From positions 1,426,001 through 1,490,000 of the forward strand of contig JAGPXD010000002.1 in the NCBI GenBank assembly GCA_020746995.1: 64,000 nt of DNA. Reading direction: 5' to 3'. Origin of the DNA: Plectosphaerella cucumerina (Eukaryota > Ascomycota > Sordariomycetes > Glomerellales > Plectosphaerellaceae). A program made the translations under genes and the position numbers. Below the pieces are notes generated by a model. The model saw only the letters and a program-made list of their open reading frames with translations, was not told the DNA's origin and did no database searches. Of this stretch, positions 24,855 through 36,130 are shown one piece after another (within the stretch, counting starts at the first letter, position 1; each line of letters opens with the position of its first letter).

Positions 24855-25996
24855 GGTGATAGCAACGTCGAGGGCGTGAGCTCCAAGTTGAAACTGTCGT
24901 CGAGCGGCGGCGAGCTCGTCTCAACTGCTTCGAGGTCAACTGGTGGGAAGCGAGAAGCGAGAAGCGGTTGAACTCGAGCGGCCGTGGCTTCAAGGTCGGA
25001 CATTCATCTCCGAGTACGAGTATCACCCCCCGTGACCATCATCGCTGAGTGATGTCTTGTCTGCCCACACCATCGAGCCTCGCCACTACTCACGACCCGG
25101 ACCGAGGTCAGGAGGCTGTGTTCCCGCCGAGAAGATTCTGCATCTACAGCATGCGGCGCGTCAGGGGAAGTGAGACGAACCTCTTGGCCGCCCAGTAGCA
25201 GAAAAGCCTCAGTCTCATCGGGCGTGATTGTTGCGCATGAGAACGTGGTTGAGGCCAAGATCAACCCTTGAGGTTCTACTAAGCACCAGTTGACGCCAAG
25301 GTGGTTCTCGAAAAAAAAGGGGTAAAAGGGGGTGTCGAACCCCGGCTGTGGCACCGATGAACTCTGAAAGTACCGGTACAAGGCGCGGGGACACCCGCTG
25401 CAATCCCTGCAAGGCCCCCGGCCCCCACGAACGGCGACGATCAGATTGCCCTGCAGGTGGCCAGGAGGTGGCGCTGACAGCCTTACCCGTCAAGCCTACC
25501 CGTCTGCCCGTCAGTCCCCGCGGACCGCGGTGTGACCGGCCGGTCAATGATAAATGCCGATCTTTGGGGCGACTGCCGTATCTGGCAGCGGAAAGTGGGT
25601 TTACGCGTACAGCGTATTGTTATACTCGTACGGAATCTGCATGTTGGTGGCACCGAATCTCCGGACCAAGACTATCCGTCTGGGCCGCATGGCTCACGCA
25701 TGGATGGATGAACCCTTTCTGAGGCGGACTCGGCTTGCTCGGTCAGCCCGCGGCACATGCTACATTCAGTTCGTGAGATTTGCCTGTGGATATGGAGTCC
25801 CGGTAAGTCTTGGCTGGTTTATCGACTGACTGAGTGTGAGTGACGAGCTGAATGGACGTCGGGTCTGTCCTGTCTGCCCAAGAGGCGACCTCGTGTCCTC
25901 CCTCGTTCAAGACGTCCGGCCGGCTGTCCTTCTCTTCTCGCTTTCTTGCAAGCCAGTGTCTGCTGGAGATCGTGACTTCTGTACCCTCGGCTCGCC
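24855..25996. promoter_or_regulatory. Divergent promoter, LysM gene / SGNH hydrolase
   Basis: 1.14 kb between two divergent start codons of secreted-protein genes. Short open frames here have no domain support. A TCGAACCCC stretch near 25336 looks like a tRNA T-arm but no tRNA folds around it. Confidence 0.5.
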
Positions 25997-28235
25997 ATGA
26001 AGAGCCTCATCCTCTTGTCTGCCCTTGGTGGCCTCGTTCATGTCCAAGCCCGCTCCAACCGCCTCAATGTCTCGTCCGGTGCCGGCAGAGACCGGCTCAC
26101 TCCGGATTCTGTCGAGCTCGTCCGCCGCGCCGACCACGACCCCACCGACTTCAGCTGGGTGAACCACCTCGTGGCCATCGGCGACTCCTTCACAGCCGGC
26201 ATCGGCTCCGGCGACCAGCTCGGTGATTTCATTCACAAGCACAACGACTGGGCCTGCTCCCGCTATGACGGGTCATACCCCATGATGGTATACGACAAGA
26301 TCGGCTCCGGCGTCGACAAGTTCCAGTATCACGCCTGCAGCGGCGACCGCTCCGAGCACATCTTCAAGCAGGCCGAGGACCTCGACAGCGACGTCGACCT
26401 CCTCATCATGACAGCCGGCGGCAACGATCTATGCCTCGCCCAGATGATCAAGATCTGCATCATGATTCCGCTGTATTCAGAGGAGAACTGCAACGATGTC
26501 ATTGCCAAGGCGGAGGAGAATATCGATACCATCCTGAAGGATAACCTGGTACAGGTTCTGGAGGCCATTGACGGCAAGATGGCAGATGATGGCATCGTCA
26601 TTTATAACGGGTATGCCGAGTACTTTGAGGAGGACACGGATAACTGCGAGGAAGACCAGATTTGGCATGTACCCAAGGTCGGCGACGGCGTGATTGGGCT
26701 GAAGCTCACCAAGGACCGTCGGAGGAAGTTCAACTCATTGGTCCGCGGCATCAACAGGGTCATCCAAGAGGCCATTGACGAGGTCAAGGATGGCGTCGAC
26801 TACCACATTGGCTTTGCCAACTGGGATCCCTGGCCCAGGGGTGAGTAAACAGCCCTGCCCCTATATTCGGATACTGTATGAGACCAGAAACTGATGTGAT
26901 TCCGAACAGAAATCGACGGCCAATACTGCAGCTCAAGCTCGACCGGCTTCTACCCCGACAGCGAGCAGCCTAACCTCCAGTTCTTCAAGCTCAACACCCA
27001 CGCCGAGCCCGGCCTGCACGACGAGCTCCGCCGCCGCCAGCTCGAGGCCGCCGAGGCCCTCCGCTCCGAGTCCGTCCGGCGCAATATCGAGAAGCTCCGC
27101 GCCCGCAGCATCTACGACAGCGTCCTCTTCAAGTCCCCCGACCCCCGCGCTTCAGCCCTGCACAAGCTCGACCGCCGCGCCCCCTCGCCTCCCGGCTGCC
27201 CCGGCGACGATGACCCGGACACCCTTCCCTTCCCCTACAACCGTCTCTGGGACTACTTCGGTCTCGGAGCGCCCGACTCCGTCGGCAAGCTCTTCCATCC
27301 CAACCTCGAGGGCCATCGGACGATTGCATCCTTCGCACTCGCCAAGGCGGTCGACATCCGCGCCGAGATTCTTGACGTGGAGAGCGACGTGTGTGGCGGC
27401 AACAGCGAGCCCGTCCTCACCTGCTGGTCCGACGAGGGCCGCAAGGGCTACGCTTCCGCCGACCGCCTCGACGAACACTACAAGGGCTTCTGCGACGGCC
27501 TCTCCCCCGACTCGGGCAGCGACGAGTGGGAGGATGACGAGAGCTTTGACGTCGGGACGCCCGAGGAGCACCAGTTCTGGGTCAAGCTGGACGAGGGGGC
27601 GGGAGACCTGGATAAGCAGGATTGCAAGGATGCGTTCAAAAAGATTATCCACAGCTGCGATGGTGGAAGCCAGTAAGTGCTTTTCCCTTTCCCCCTTGTT
27701 GTTGAGGACATGCATACCGGAAAGATTGGGATTCGCTGACGACGACCACCTAAGCAACCCCATGAATTGGAAGTACGGCGGCGAGCTCCAGGAGGGCAAG
27801 TTCACGTACCAGATCAACATGAAGCGCAACAACCGCCCGACCCTGATCAAGGAGCCATACGGCACCTGCAAGGGAACATGGTACCCCTTTGAACTATCCA
27901 GCGTATACAAGCTGAAGGGTATGTTTCGGATTCCCTCCTCTCTCTTCACCCATCCCCAGCCAGCCCGAGAGTGATACTAACTCGGAACGCGTGCAGGCGC
28001 CGGCTGGGCCACCTATGACTGGGGCCAGAAGGGCCTCCTCAAGCACGCCAAGAGCTGCGTGGGCGGCGGCCTGACGCAGTGGAAGTTCAAGTACTACGAC
28101 GAGCCTGATGACGAGGGCATGGAGTGGGAGGCGAGCTTTAGGACGGTCGTCTGGGTCAAGCGGTGCTTCAAGAACAACGGCGTTCAAAAGGCCGCGGGCG
28201 GGCTGACCGATGGCTGTAGCGGGACGGATTGGTGA
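25997..28235 (+). CDS. Secreted SGNH/GDSL-type hydrolase (lipase/esterase-like) with C-terminal extension
   Basis: Exons 25997-26840, 26910-27672, 27755-27918 and 27997-28235 give 669 aa. A signal peptide (MKSLILLSALGGLVHVQA) is followed by a short pro-region, then the SGNH fold. Block I is VAIGDSFTAGIG with nucleophile Ser64, a GGND block follows (MTAGGNDLCL), and the catalytic His sits in HPNLEGH (411-417). After the hydrolase, about 240 residues form a Cys-bearing extension with CWSDEGRKGYA, FCDGL, HSCDGG, NPMNWKYGG and GCSGTDW. Blocks like CDGG...NPMNWKYGG recur, as far as I recall, at the C-termini of other large secreted fungal proteins, including killer-toxin-like chitinases; that link is inference. 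Intron 2 ends in AAG. Acyl-ester hydrolysis is expected but the substrate is unknown. Divergent from the LysM gene. Confidence 0.9.
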
Positions 28236-28384
28236 GAGGGCTTGAGACTTGAAAGTGCTCTGTGGATACTGGATACTGGATGGTAGGATCAGTGCAATGG
28301 CAGCTGTCACGCTGGATCGCCGTCTTTCGTCGCAATGAATGATCAGATGCCCATGGAGAGCATACCTTAGTAGATGCAACGCCC

Positions 28385-29615
28385 TTAGGCCCATTTCAAG
28401 CCGTACAGAATCAGATCCTCCCGAGCGATATCCGTGCCGTCCAGGAACTCGATACTCCCAGTTCCAAAGCACGGGACGAGGAGATTGGCCGCCATATCCA
28501 CCTTGCCCAGCTGAACCCAATACCCTTCCCTCTGGGTGGGCGTCCCTGGCAGCAACCGCCAGTGTCTCTCCCGCTGCCTGTCGCTGTACCGCTCAACAGG
28601 CCTTCCCTCCCTCGCCGCATCATCTCGAAGGATCTTGTACACCGAGCTGGGCACCGCAACGGTGCATTCCTTCACCGTGAGCGGCAGCTTGCGAAGCATG
28701 CCCTCAATCAGAACGAGTGTTGCCATCGTGCCGCCCTTGGGATCGTCGCCGGTCCCGGGAGGCCTGAATGCATCTTTCTGGACCGAGATGTGAAGCTCGC
28801 GCAGGGTCTCCAACGCCGGAATCAAGCCGTCCAGGTAGGCGACCGTCGTCACTATGGCCTCGACCCGCGGCACCTGGGCCCATCGATGAGGCAAGAAGAG
28901 CCGTTGCGCGTGTGGCAAGATAGACCCATGCTCGATGCGAATGGTGTTTGTCGCCCAAAGCACGTTCATCCCCTCGCTGTACCTATTCCTGCACGTTAGT
29001 CGCTGATGGATGTCTCCCTCGACAACTTCTCCGAGAAAAGACTCAATGGAAAGGGGGAGCTTACGCTTGCCGACAGGTCAGCAGCCATCCCATAACGCCG
29101 AGGGAGCACTTCCCCGGCAGCTCCCCCGGCCAGAAGTGGCAGCCGACCAAGGGATTGCCGCAATCATCATCGCACGGCTCACAGGTGCGTGACCACTGGC
29201 TAGCGTTTGGGAAGCCCTGATGGCAGACGCAGCTGTACCACAGATACCTCTTGGACTTCAAAAGGTGCAGCTTGGAAGGTCTCGGGCGGTTCTCTGGCTT
29301 TCCGTCGTACCGCGGCGCACGTCTGAAGCGATGGTATTTTCCATTCTTCTCCTCGTGCGGTCGATCGTAGACGAGGTCAATGTGGATCGTCTGCTCACCG
29401 AAGGCCTCAATCAGAATCTGTCGCCGAACTTCAAAGGGGACGCGCGTGAACAAGGCCGACTTGCAGACGGCAGCATCGCTGGGCGTGCTGCCCTCTGGTG
29501 GTGTGATGGGGCGAGCACGGGTTTCGGGGAGGAATGGGAGACTGGGGAGCTTGGGTTCTGATGATCCAGGGAAGAGTCTCCGTTTCCAGTTGGGAAACAT
29601 GGGCGAAGACATCAC
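28385..29615 (-). CDS. DUF7730-type conserved fungal protein
   Basis: Function unknown. Exons 29065-29615 and 28385-28988 (76-bp intron) give 384 aa, starting MMSSPMFPNWKRR. The region LFTRVPFEVRRQILIEAFGEQTIHIDL resembles the F-box-like start of the fungal DUF7730 family. Next come a Cys-rich segment (YSCVCHQGF, CEPCDDDCGNP), the motif GWLLTCRQAN, and then EGMNVLWATNTIRIEHG, which is typical of the family's second half. No signal peptide or membrane segment is visible. Convergent with the SGNH hydrolase, 149 bp between stops. Family call is from remembered pattern; molecular role cannot be stated. Confidence 0.78.
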
Positions 29616-30667
29616 GGCAGTACTTGTAAGAGAGCGATGTTCAGTCGGTGGTTGTTCAGTCAGGCAAGGTACCTACCTGAGTAATCGCAGACGAGAACCA
29701 GAGCAAGAGCGGCATGGGTGCTAACCCGATTCGTCCAACAACATGGGTGGTGTACGGAAGGCTATAACCGTGATTGGGTCAAAACGATTTTCGGGTCTTC
29801 CTCGGGGTAGATCTAAGAGGACTACATAGATCACGTGACTTATCGTACTGTTCGTGGTGGCCAACCCCGGAACCTGGAACGGTGAAAGCGTTACAGGGCT
29901 GAGGCTGACTCGGAGGGGAGGCGCGTACCACTGTCGCTGGGCATTGGACATGCCCTGCGGATTCTATCATTCCACCTCGCGTCCGAGCAGGTTCCTGGTG
30001 CTTTCCCCTCATTCGGGGCAACCCTCAGTGGATCTGGCGCTGGTACTTCCGCTGGGCTGGCCCGCGCAATGCTATGTTTAGCGGGCGAGGCACCCATGTC
30101 AGACCCCAGCAGCGCCCGGGAAGGTTAGACTAGGCTGCCCAGATACCTCCCTCAGCTGTCCTCATCGGCTCCAAACCCGACATCCTCCCCCCCAAGCCAA
30201 CCCGCTCACACCGTCCACCCCTCCCGAGGGTCATAGTTCCAGGAACCCGCGCGCACATCGATCCCATCAGGCAGCAGAATTTCGAACGAGCTCGTCCGGG
30301 AGACTCGTGGCCCGTTCCTCCTGTTCCGCCGTCTCGGCTGTGCCACGGTCGGTCCCTGACTGGCATCATCGTTTCTCCTGTTTTCTGTCTCTACTCCTTT
30401 CTCCTCTCTTCCTCCTCCACCGGACTACCTTTTGCTTCTTCCCGACGAGGACCTCATCGCCTCACCCTCTGTGCCCCGCGCTCCGCCTCGGCCCCTCCCA
30501 CCAATTGAGCACGCCCGCCCGAGAATACGGGGCCTCGCGCTCTTTCCTCCGAACAACAACCTTCCTCGCACGAGAGTGGGCGAGGGCATTCGTGCCGTGC
30601 GTGTGTGTGTCTGAGAGAGAGAGGGCATGCTGATCTGGCCGGTCGCGTTGAGCGCATCGTCCCCGCC
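29616..30667. promoter_or_regulatory. Divergent promoter, DUF7730 protein / Hsp70-like gene
   Basis: 1.05 kb between divergent starts. The part nearest the Hsp70-like gene is pyrimidine-rich on the plus strand (about 30360-30600) and then has a short GT/GA repeat, typical of a fungal core promoter and 5' leader. No gene seen. Confidence 0.5.
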
Positions 30668-32799
30668 ATGAGCTTGAACCTCCCCATCCGCTCCAGCGTC
30701 GCGAGCGACAGGAACCAGGCCAGCCGGAATTACTTCACCAGCTATACGCCCCCGTCGTCTACAGAGGCAATCAATGGCCCCATTCGGGAACCACTGAACC
30801 AGTTGACGGTGCCGAACGACCGCTTGATCGTCGGCGTAGACTTTGGAACCACATTCTCAGGGTGAGTGTGCGCTCCCGCCGCACCGCCGCACCGAGTCCG
30901 GCAACCGAACCGGCCGCTGACGTCCCCCCGCAGAGTCGCCGCCGTGTACACCGGCACGCCTGACGATGTCGAGATCATCAAGTCTTGGCCTGGCGGAAAC
31001 GGAATCACCTCGGACAAGGTGCCCACCGAGATCAGCTACGACATCCCAACCCCGTCATCCCCAGCACCGCAGTCGCCCAAGGGCCCGAACCCGCCGTCCG
31101 CCGCCAGCAATGGCACCAAGCCCACGGTGAAATGGGGCTTCCAGTTCAGGCCCGAGGAGTCGCGCCTACGCTGCATCAAGCTGTTCCTAGACCGCTCCCA
31201 GAAGCTGCCTTTCTACGTGTCGCCCCTCGAGACCGCCGCCCAGCTGCGCAAGTATGACAAGACAGTTGTCGATGCCGTCAGCGACTACCTCACCCAGATA
31301 TACGAGCACACTATGGACACCCTGACCCGGCGCTACGGCAAGTCCTTCATGGACTCGACAAAGGTCGACTGGGTTCTCACCTGCCCCGCCGTCTGGTCCG
31401 ACACAGCCAAGAACACCACCCTCCAGGCTGCCGAGCGCGCTGGCATGGGCACCCAGTCCGAGATTCAGATGATCAGCGAGCCCGAGGCCGCTGCCGTCTA
31501 CACTCTCAAGGCCATCCAGCCAAATCACCTCAACATCAACGACAACTTTATCGTCTGTGACGCCGGAGGTGGCACCGTCGAGTAAGCTGAGACGGAGACT
31601 TTGAGAGAGGAGACACAGCGCTGACAGTATTTTCCAGTCTGATTGCATACAAGATCATTTCGCTGCAGCCGCTCAGGGTGGAGGAGTCGGCCGTCGGTAC
31701 AGGCGGCCTCTGTGGCAGCGCGTTCCTCAACTACCGCTTTGAAGAGCATGTCCGGAATCGCATCGGTCACAGCCGCTTCGACGAGATGAAGGTCAAAAAG
31801 GCTAAGACGTGGCAGATGGGCCTGCGGTACTTTGAGGAGTTTGTCAAGCGCAACTTCAACGAGGACGAGCACCAGGAGGTCAATGTGCCGTAAGTTGTGA
31901 CCCCCGAGCAAATAGATCTCCAGGACTGACAAGGCTACAGGTTCCCCGGCCTCCCCGATGATGAAGAGGCGGGACTCGACTGCGGCTTCCTTGTCATGAC
32001 GGCAGCGCAGGTCAAGGCCATTTTCGAGCCCGTCGTCAAGGAGGTCTGCGACCTGGTGCAGGGCCAGGTCGACAAGCTGCGAGCACAGGGCGGCATCGTG
32101 TCGGGTATCGTCCTCGTCGGAGGCTTCGGCCAGAGCGATTACCTCTACCGCCGACTCAAGTCACACTTTGCGAGCGCCGCACCCCCACCGTACACCGAGC
32201 GCCCGACTCATGCCACCATTTCGAGCTCGGAACCCAGCTCGATCGAAGTCATGCAGCCCGTCTACGCCTGGACCGCCGTCGTCCGCGGCGCCGTGCTGCG
32301 CGGCCTCGAGGGCAACATGGTCATCTCGCGCAAGGCCCGCAACCACTACGGCACATCCTACGCAACCGTGTACGACGAGGAGAAGCATTCGGTCTCGGAG
32401 CGATACTGGTCGCCACTGTGGGAGCGGTGGATGGTTTCGGACCGGATGCAGTGGCACATTGCAAAGGGCGAGGCAATCTCCCCGGCGACGCCCATCGCCT
32501 TCCACTACACACGCAACTTCCGGCCGGGGCAGAGCCTGATGGTAACAGACGACCTCATCGCGTGCTCGGCCGACGAGCCGCCAGCCGCGTACACACGAGA
32601 GCTGCAGCATGTCTGCACCCTAACGACAGACCTCAACGCCGTGCCACGGAGCCTGTTCACGCGGCTTACGACGACGCGAGGCGTTGAGTTCGACAACCTA
32701 GATTTCACGCTCGAGATGATCGTTGACAGCGCCGGCCTGGGCTTTGAGCTCAAGGTCGACGGAGTCAGGTACGGGCGCGTCGAGGCAGAGTTCCACTGA
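30668..32799 (+). CDS. Hsp70-like actin-fold ATPase (HSPA12-like)
   Basis: Exons 30668-30861, 30934-31581, 31638-31889 and 31941-32799 give 650 aa. The start MSLNLPIRSS is chosen over an in-frame ATG at 30605. The three nucleotide-binding signatures of the actin/Hsp70 ATPase fold are present: IVGVDFGTTFSGVA (phosphate 1), VCDAGGGTVDLIAY (phosphate 2) and GIVLVGGFGQSDYL (adenosine). The region between, with WVLTCPAVWSDTAK and SEPEAAAVYTL, follows the same family. The C-terminus is a short beta-rich segment rather than the classical substrate domain and lid, and there is no EEVD-like tail. This resembles HSPA12-like ATPases, which are expanded in filamentous fungi with mostly unknown clients. 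No signal peptide, so probably cytosolic. Confidence 0.92.
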
Positions 32800-33882
32800 G
32801 AAGGGGAGGGGAATATCAGGGGCATATGGCATACAGATCCAATGGCGCATTTTTCAAGGGGATCTCGAGAGATAGTTTTGGCCCATATATCAAGCCCGGC
32901 GAGGGCGGACGGCGCAGGAGTTGACGATGGAACGAAACAAGCCCTGACTACATAGCAGCGCGCATGCATCTCGACAATGGATGCTCATCCAATACATGAT
33001 ACAAGAAGCACACCATCCGGCCAATCCGTGCGCTGCGGTGTTCGCCGGTGCACGCAGTGTCCCCTCGTCTGACGCTGTTTCAAGTGAGGCGGACCGTGAG
33101 GCGGCCGACACATGGGCCGAGGGGGAAGTCGACTGGATGTGGCCACCACTGGCCAAGCAGAGGCCATTTCGCGAGAATGTATTCCCTTTCGATTGGCGCA
33201 TTTGCATCCTTGTACACAGCATTTGTTCCCGCCCTGCCGGCGCCAGGCACAGGGGGGCAGGGAGGAAGCCGGTGGCGGATCAGGCACAAGCGTGCGTGTC
33301 CGCGAGGCAACGAACCGGGCAGTGCTGCAGCTAAAATGACACGAGGGAACAGAAGGGATCCATTTGATCGTTCTTATTGGAGAGGTTCGTTCTGTTCGTT
33401 TTCTGCGCCCGCCACTGATGTGGGCTTGTCTGCCTCGCCTCGCTTTGCCTCGCCCCTGAGAAGGAATAAGAGGAGGGCGCTCCCCGCTGGACGTGACAAT
33501 TTGCCTGGGGTATCTTCTATACTACAAATAAGAAAGTTGGAAAACATGACTAGAAGTTTGAAAGGGTCGAAGTAGGTGAGTTGCCCGGAGATTGCTGAAG
33601 ATTTCCATGTCGACTTACTCTTGGTGTAGTGCATCGTTGTCGAGATGACCTCGTTCACCACATGTCGACTTGAGCTCCAACAGTTCTCGTCGGGCAACAC
33701 TCTTCGCCTTCTTCAGACGTACTGTTCCTGTAGATGAGTTGATGAAAAGAGGCTGGTCCTGTGGCTCCCATGCCTGGGCCAGTTGCGGGAACCCGGATGT
33801 TAGTCTCAAGCTCGTCCTTTGCAAGAGCAAAGCCACAAGTCGAGGTCGGTAGGTCATTTTCCTTCCGTCAAGAGACACTCCC
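32800..33882. other. Convergent intergenic region
   Basis: 1.08 kb between the stops of the Hsp70-like gene and the C2H2-like gene. Open frames of 100-175 codons occur on both strands but overlap each other and lack domains. Nothing else seen. Confidence 0.5.
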
Positions 33883-34668
33883 TCATCTCCTCGTCCGAGA
33901 GTCTTTCCCTCTCCGCCTCTCTCTCCTACGCATCCTCTCCTCCTTGTCATTATCATGAACCACCATATCCGACAGAGCCTTCCTCGGCCTCTGGCCAACA
34001 TCACACACCAACATCCCCTCCGGGAGCGGCAGCTCCGACTGATAGTATTCCCTTCTGTACACCTCCTCTTTAATGAGACCATGGCGCCACAGGAACTCCA
34101 GCATATGGAAGTCCTGCCGTCGTGGGTTTCTGCTCAGGGAGTAATCCCCATGGACGACGTGGTCGCGGATATGTTCCATTCGACGGAACAGAACCATCCC
34201 GTCTCCGATGTCCATCGCCTCGGCGTCAAAGATATCGTCACACCACCAGCATGAGAGCGTGTGGGGGTGGTTCAATTTGAGATGCGTCTCCTGGATATGC
34301 TCGATGCAAAGTTGCACGGAGTTGAGGTCTTCGAGCGCGAAAGTCTGAGTGCAGCCGTCGAGCCAGAGGAACTCGCATGGGAGCTGCAGGTCTGAGATGT
34401 CGGGATCCCCGTGGAAGACATTCATCGGTGGGTTGTACCCAGCCTGCCACCGATCGAAAGGTCTTGCGGCCGTGTGGCCGGAGGGGGCAGACGACGCGCT
34501 GCTGTGGCTCGCATACGACTTGTTCGAGAAGGTTGAATTCTTACGGGACCAGACGCTGCTGGTGGTCGGAGAGGAGGACGACGCGATTGATGTCGTGGAG
34601 CTGGTCGGGACAGGGTAGTCGTTGTCTGATTCCAACGACAGGAAGAGTGGCCTCTCGGCCGTGGACAT
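33883..34668 (-). CDS. Conserved fungal protein with C2H2-like Cys/His segment
   Basis: Single exon, 261 aa. The N-terminal ~75 residues are Ser/Thr-rich and probably disordered. The core begins CEFLWLDGCTQTF and continues through a helix with CIEHIQETH, giving a Cys-x7-Cys ... Cys-x2-His spacing. Then come LSCWWCDDIFDA and, later, RMEHIRDHVVHGDY, a second His-rich helix. This looks like a degenerate pair of zinc-finger-like units, a pattern I recognise in uncharacterised Sordariomycete proteins. The C-terminus is strongly basic (RRRERRRGKDSRTRR), suggesting nuclear location or nucleic-acid contact. Function unknown. Confidence 0.75.
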   Translation of the reverse strand: MSTAERPLFLSLESDNDYPVPTSSTTSIASSSSPTTSSVWSRKNSTFSNKSYASHSSASSAPSGHTAARPFDRWQAGYNPPMNVFHGDPDISDLQLPCEFLWLDGCTQTFALEDLNSVQLCIEHIQETHLKLNHPHTLSCWWCDDIFDAEAMDIGDGMVLFRRMEHIRDHVVHGDYSLSRNPRRQDFHMLEFLWRHGLIKEEVYRREYYQSELPLPEGMLVCDVGQRPRKALSDMVVHDNDKEERMRRRERRRGKDSRTRR

Positions 34669-36130
34669 GGTAGGGCGAGGGACAGGTGACAGATCAGGAC
34701 AGGGCTGATCACAGACGAGCTCGTGACTAGAGTGTGTATTGCTTGTTGATCACGCTGACGCCAGGCCTGGGAAGATAACCTGGATCAAGACGCAAGGAGG
34801 CAAGGCAGGAGGATGTACGCGATGAGGAGGAAGACAGAAGCAGCCAAGTGGTGCGGGGAACGAGCTGGCCTTATGGGGGACGAGGCTCAGGGCAGGGGGC
34901 TTTCTCTCTCCTCGAGAGAGTATCCTGCGGCTCCGGCAAAAGGGGGTACCAAGCCGCCAAACAAAATCGCACACGCGTCGATGACTGGCAGAGCATGCGT
35001 CGAGTTCATTCACGCGCCAGGACAGGTCAGAAACCAACATCGATCACGCGGCCCTCCTCCTCGACACGACGCATATGCCGACCCCCATGCAGGAGTCGAC
35101 AACCTACATGAGAGCCGGCAGCGTGCAGGAGCTGGGCGGGCTCGCTGCGCCGGATAGGCGCTTTTGACGGGATCGGTCTCGGGTCTCGATCTCGGGAGAG
35201 ACGAGGGCGTCATGCCTGTGCCTGGCGGCAAGCAGATCAATGTGCGGTGAAGCTAACAATACTCAAGGGCTGTTGTCGATGATATGGGAAAGGCATCTCG
35301 ATAACCGAAGAAGGGGGGTGAGGGCACCCTGACCTGGCGTGGGACGCGTCCGACGGACAAGTGAGTCAAGGCTTGCGCGGCCGGAGGGACAGGCCCAGTA
35401 TCTGGGCTCGAGGGATGAGGCTCCGGGGGAGTGACCAGCCAGCCTGGGACGAGGAACGACAACACAGAGCGCCGCCTCCCGTGGTCTTCCGACAGTGGGC
35501 GCTGGTCCGGCCGTCTTCCCGCCAATGAGTATAGACGGAGGTGAGGAGGAGGAACAGGTGGCCCGGTGCTCGAATGCAGAACCCCTGCGCTTGCAGGAGC
35601 TTGCAGGAGGAGGCTACCCTCGTTGGGACACCGAGGAGTTTCTGAAGGTTGAGACGAAAGTCGCATGCTTTTGCGATGGTCTTTGGTCTGGGAACATGGT
35701 GTTGAAGTGAAACCAAGATATAGGCAAGTCGCATGTCGTGAGAACGCCGGTTCGAAGAGCACCTTGGATCTTGTAGTACAGGTCTGAAACTCCCGGCAGC
35801 GGTTCGTCTCAAGACGATGATGCAGATGGCGCGTTCAAGCAAGACCATGCGAATCTCGAGATGAATAATGCTGTCGTCAACCGGAGATGCAAAGATGGTG
35901 ATTCGACAGCCGTCTCTCGCATATCAACGGCTTGCGAATCATCGTCGACATCTCAGTAAGAAGCCGCAGGTGGCTCCCCCTTTGTACCAGACAGTGCGAC
36001 TCAACAGGAGAGTCGGCCAGCCAGCTGAGCTCGGCGTTGCTGCTCATCGCCTGGACCGAGCTCGAGTCCAAGTCACCTTTTCTCGAAAGGCAGAGAGAGA
36101 AAGAAAACGCTTCATCATTTCGAGTCATCA
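34669..36130. other. Intergenic region upstream of the C2H2-like gene
   Basis: 1.46 kb between two minus-strand genes, holding the promoter of one and the 3' end of the other. Overlapping minus-strand open frames at 35253-35762 and 35366-35848 are Ser/Pro-rich and have no domain, so I do not call them genes. Confidence 0.45.

Noticed and set aside
25330..25360. tRNA T-arm-like TCGAACCCCGG
   Set aside because: Lacks the GTTC core spacing and no anticodon or acceptor arms can be built around it.
35740..35765. GGTTCGAA stretch resembling a tRNA T-loop
   Set aside because: Flanking bases do not pair as a T-stem, and no other tRNA parts are nearby.
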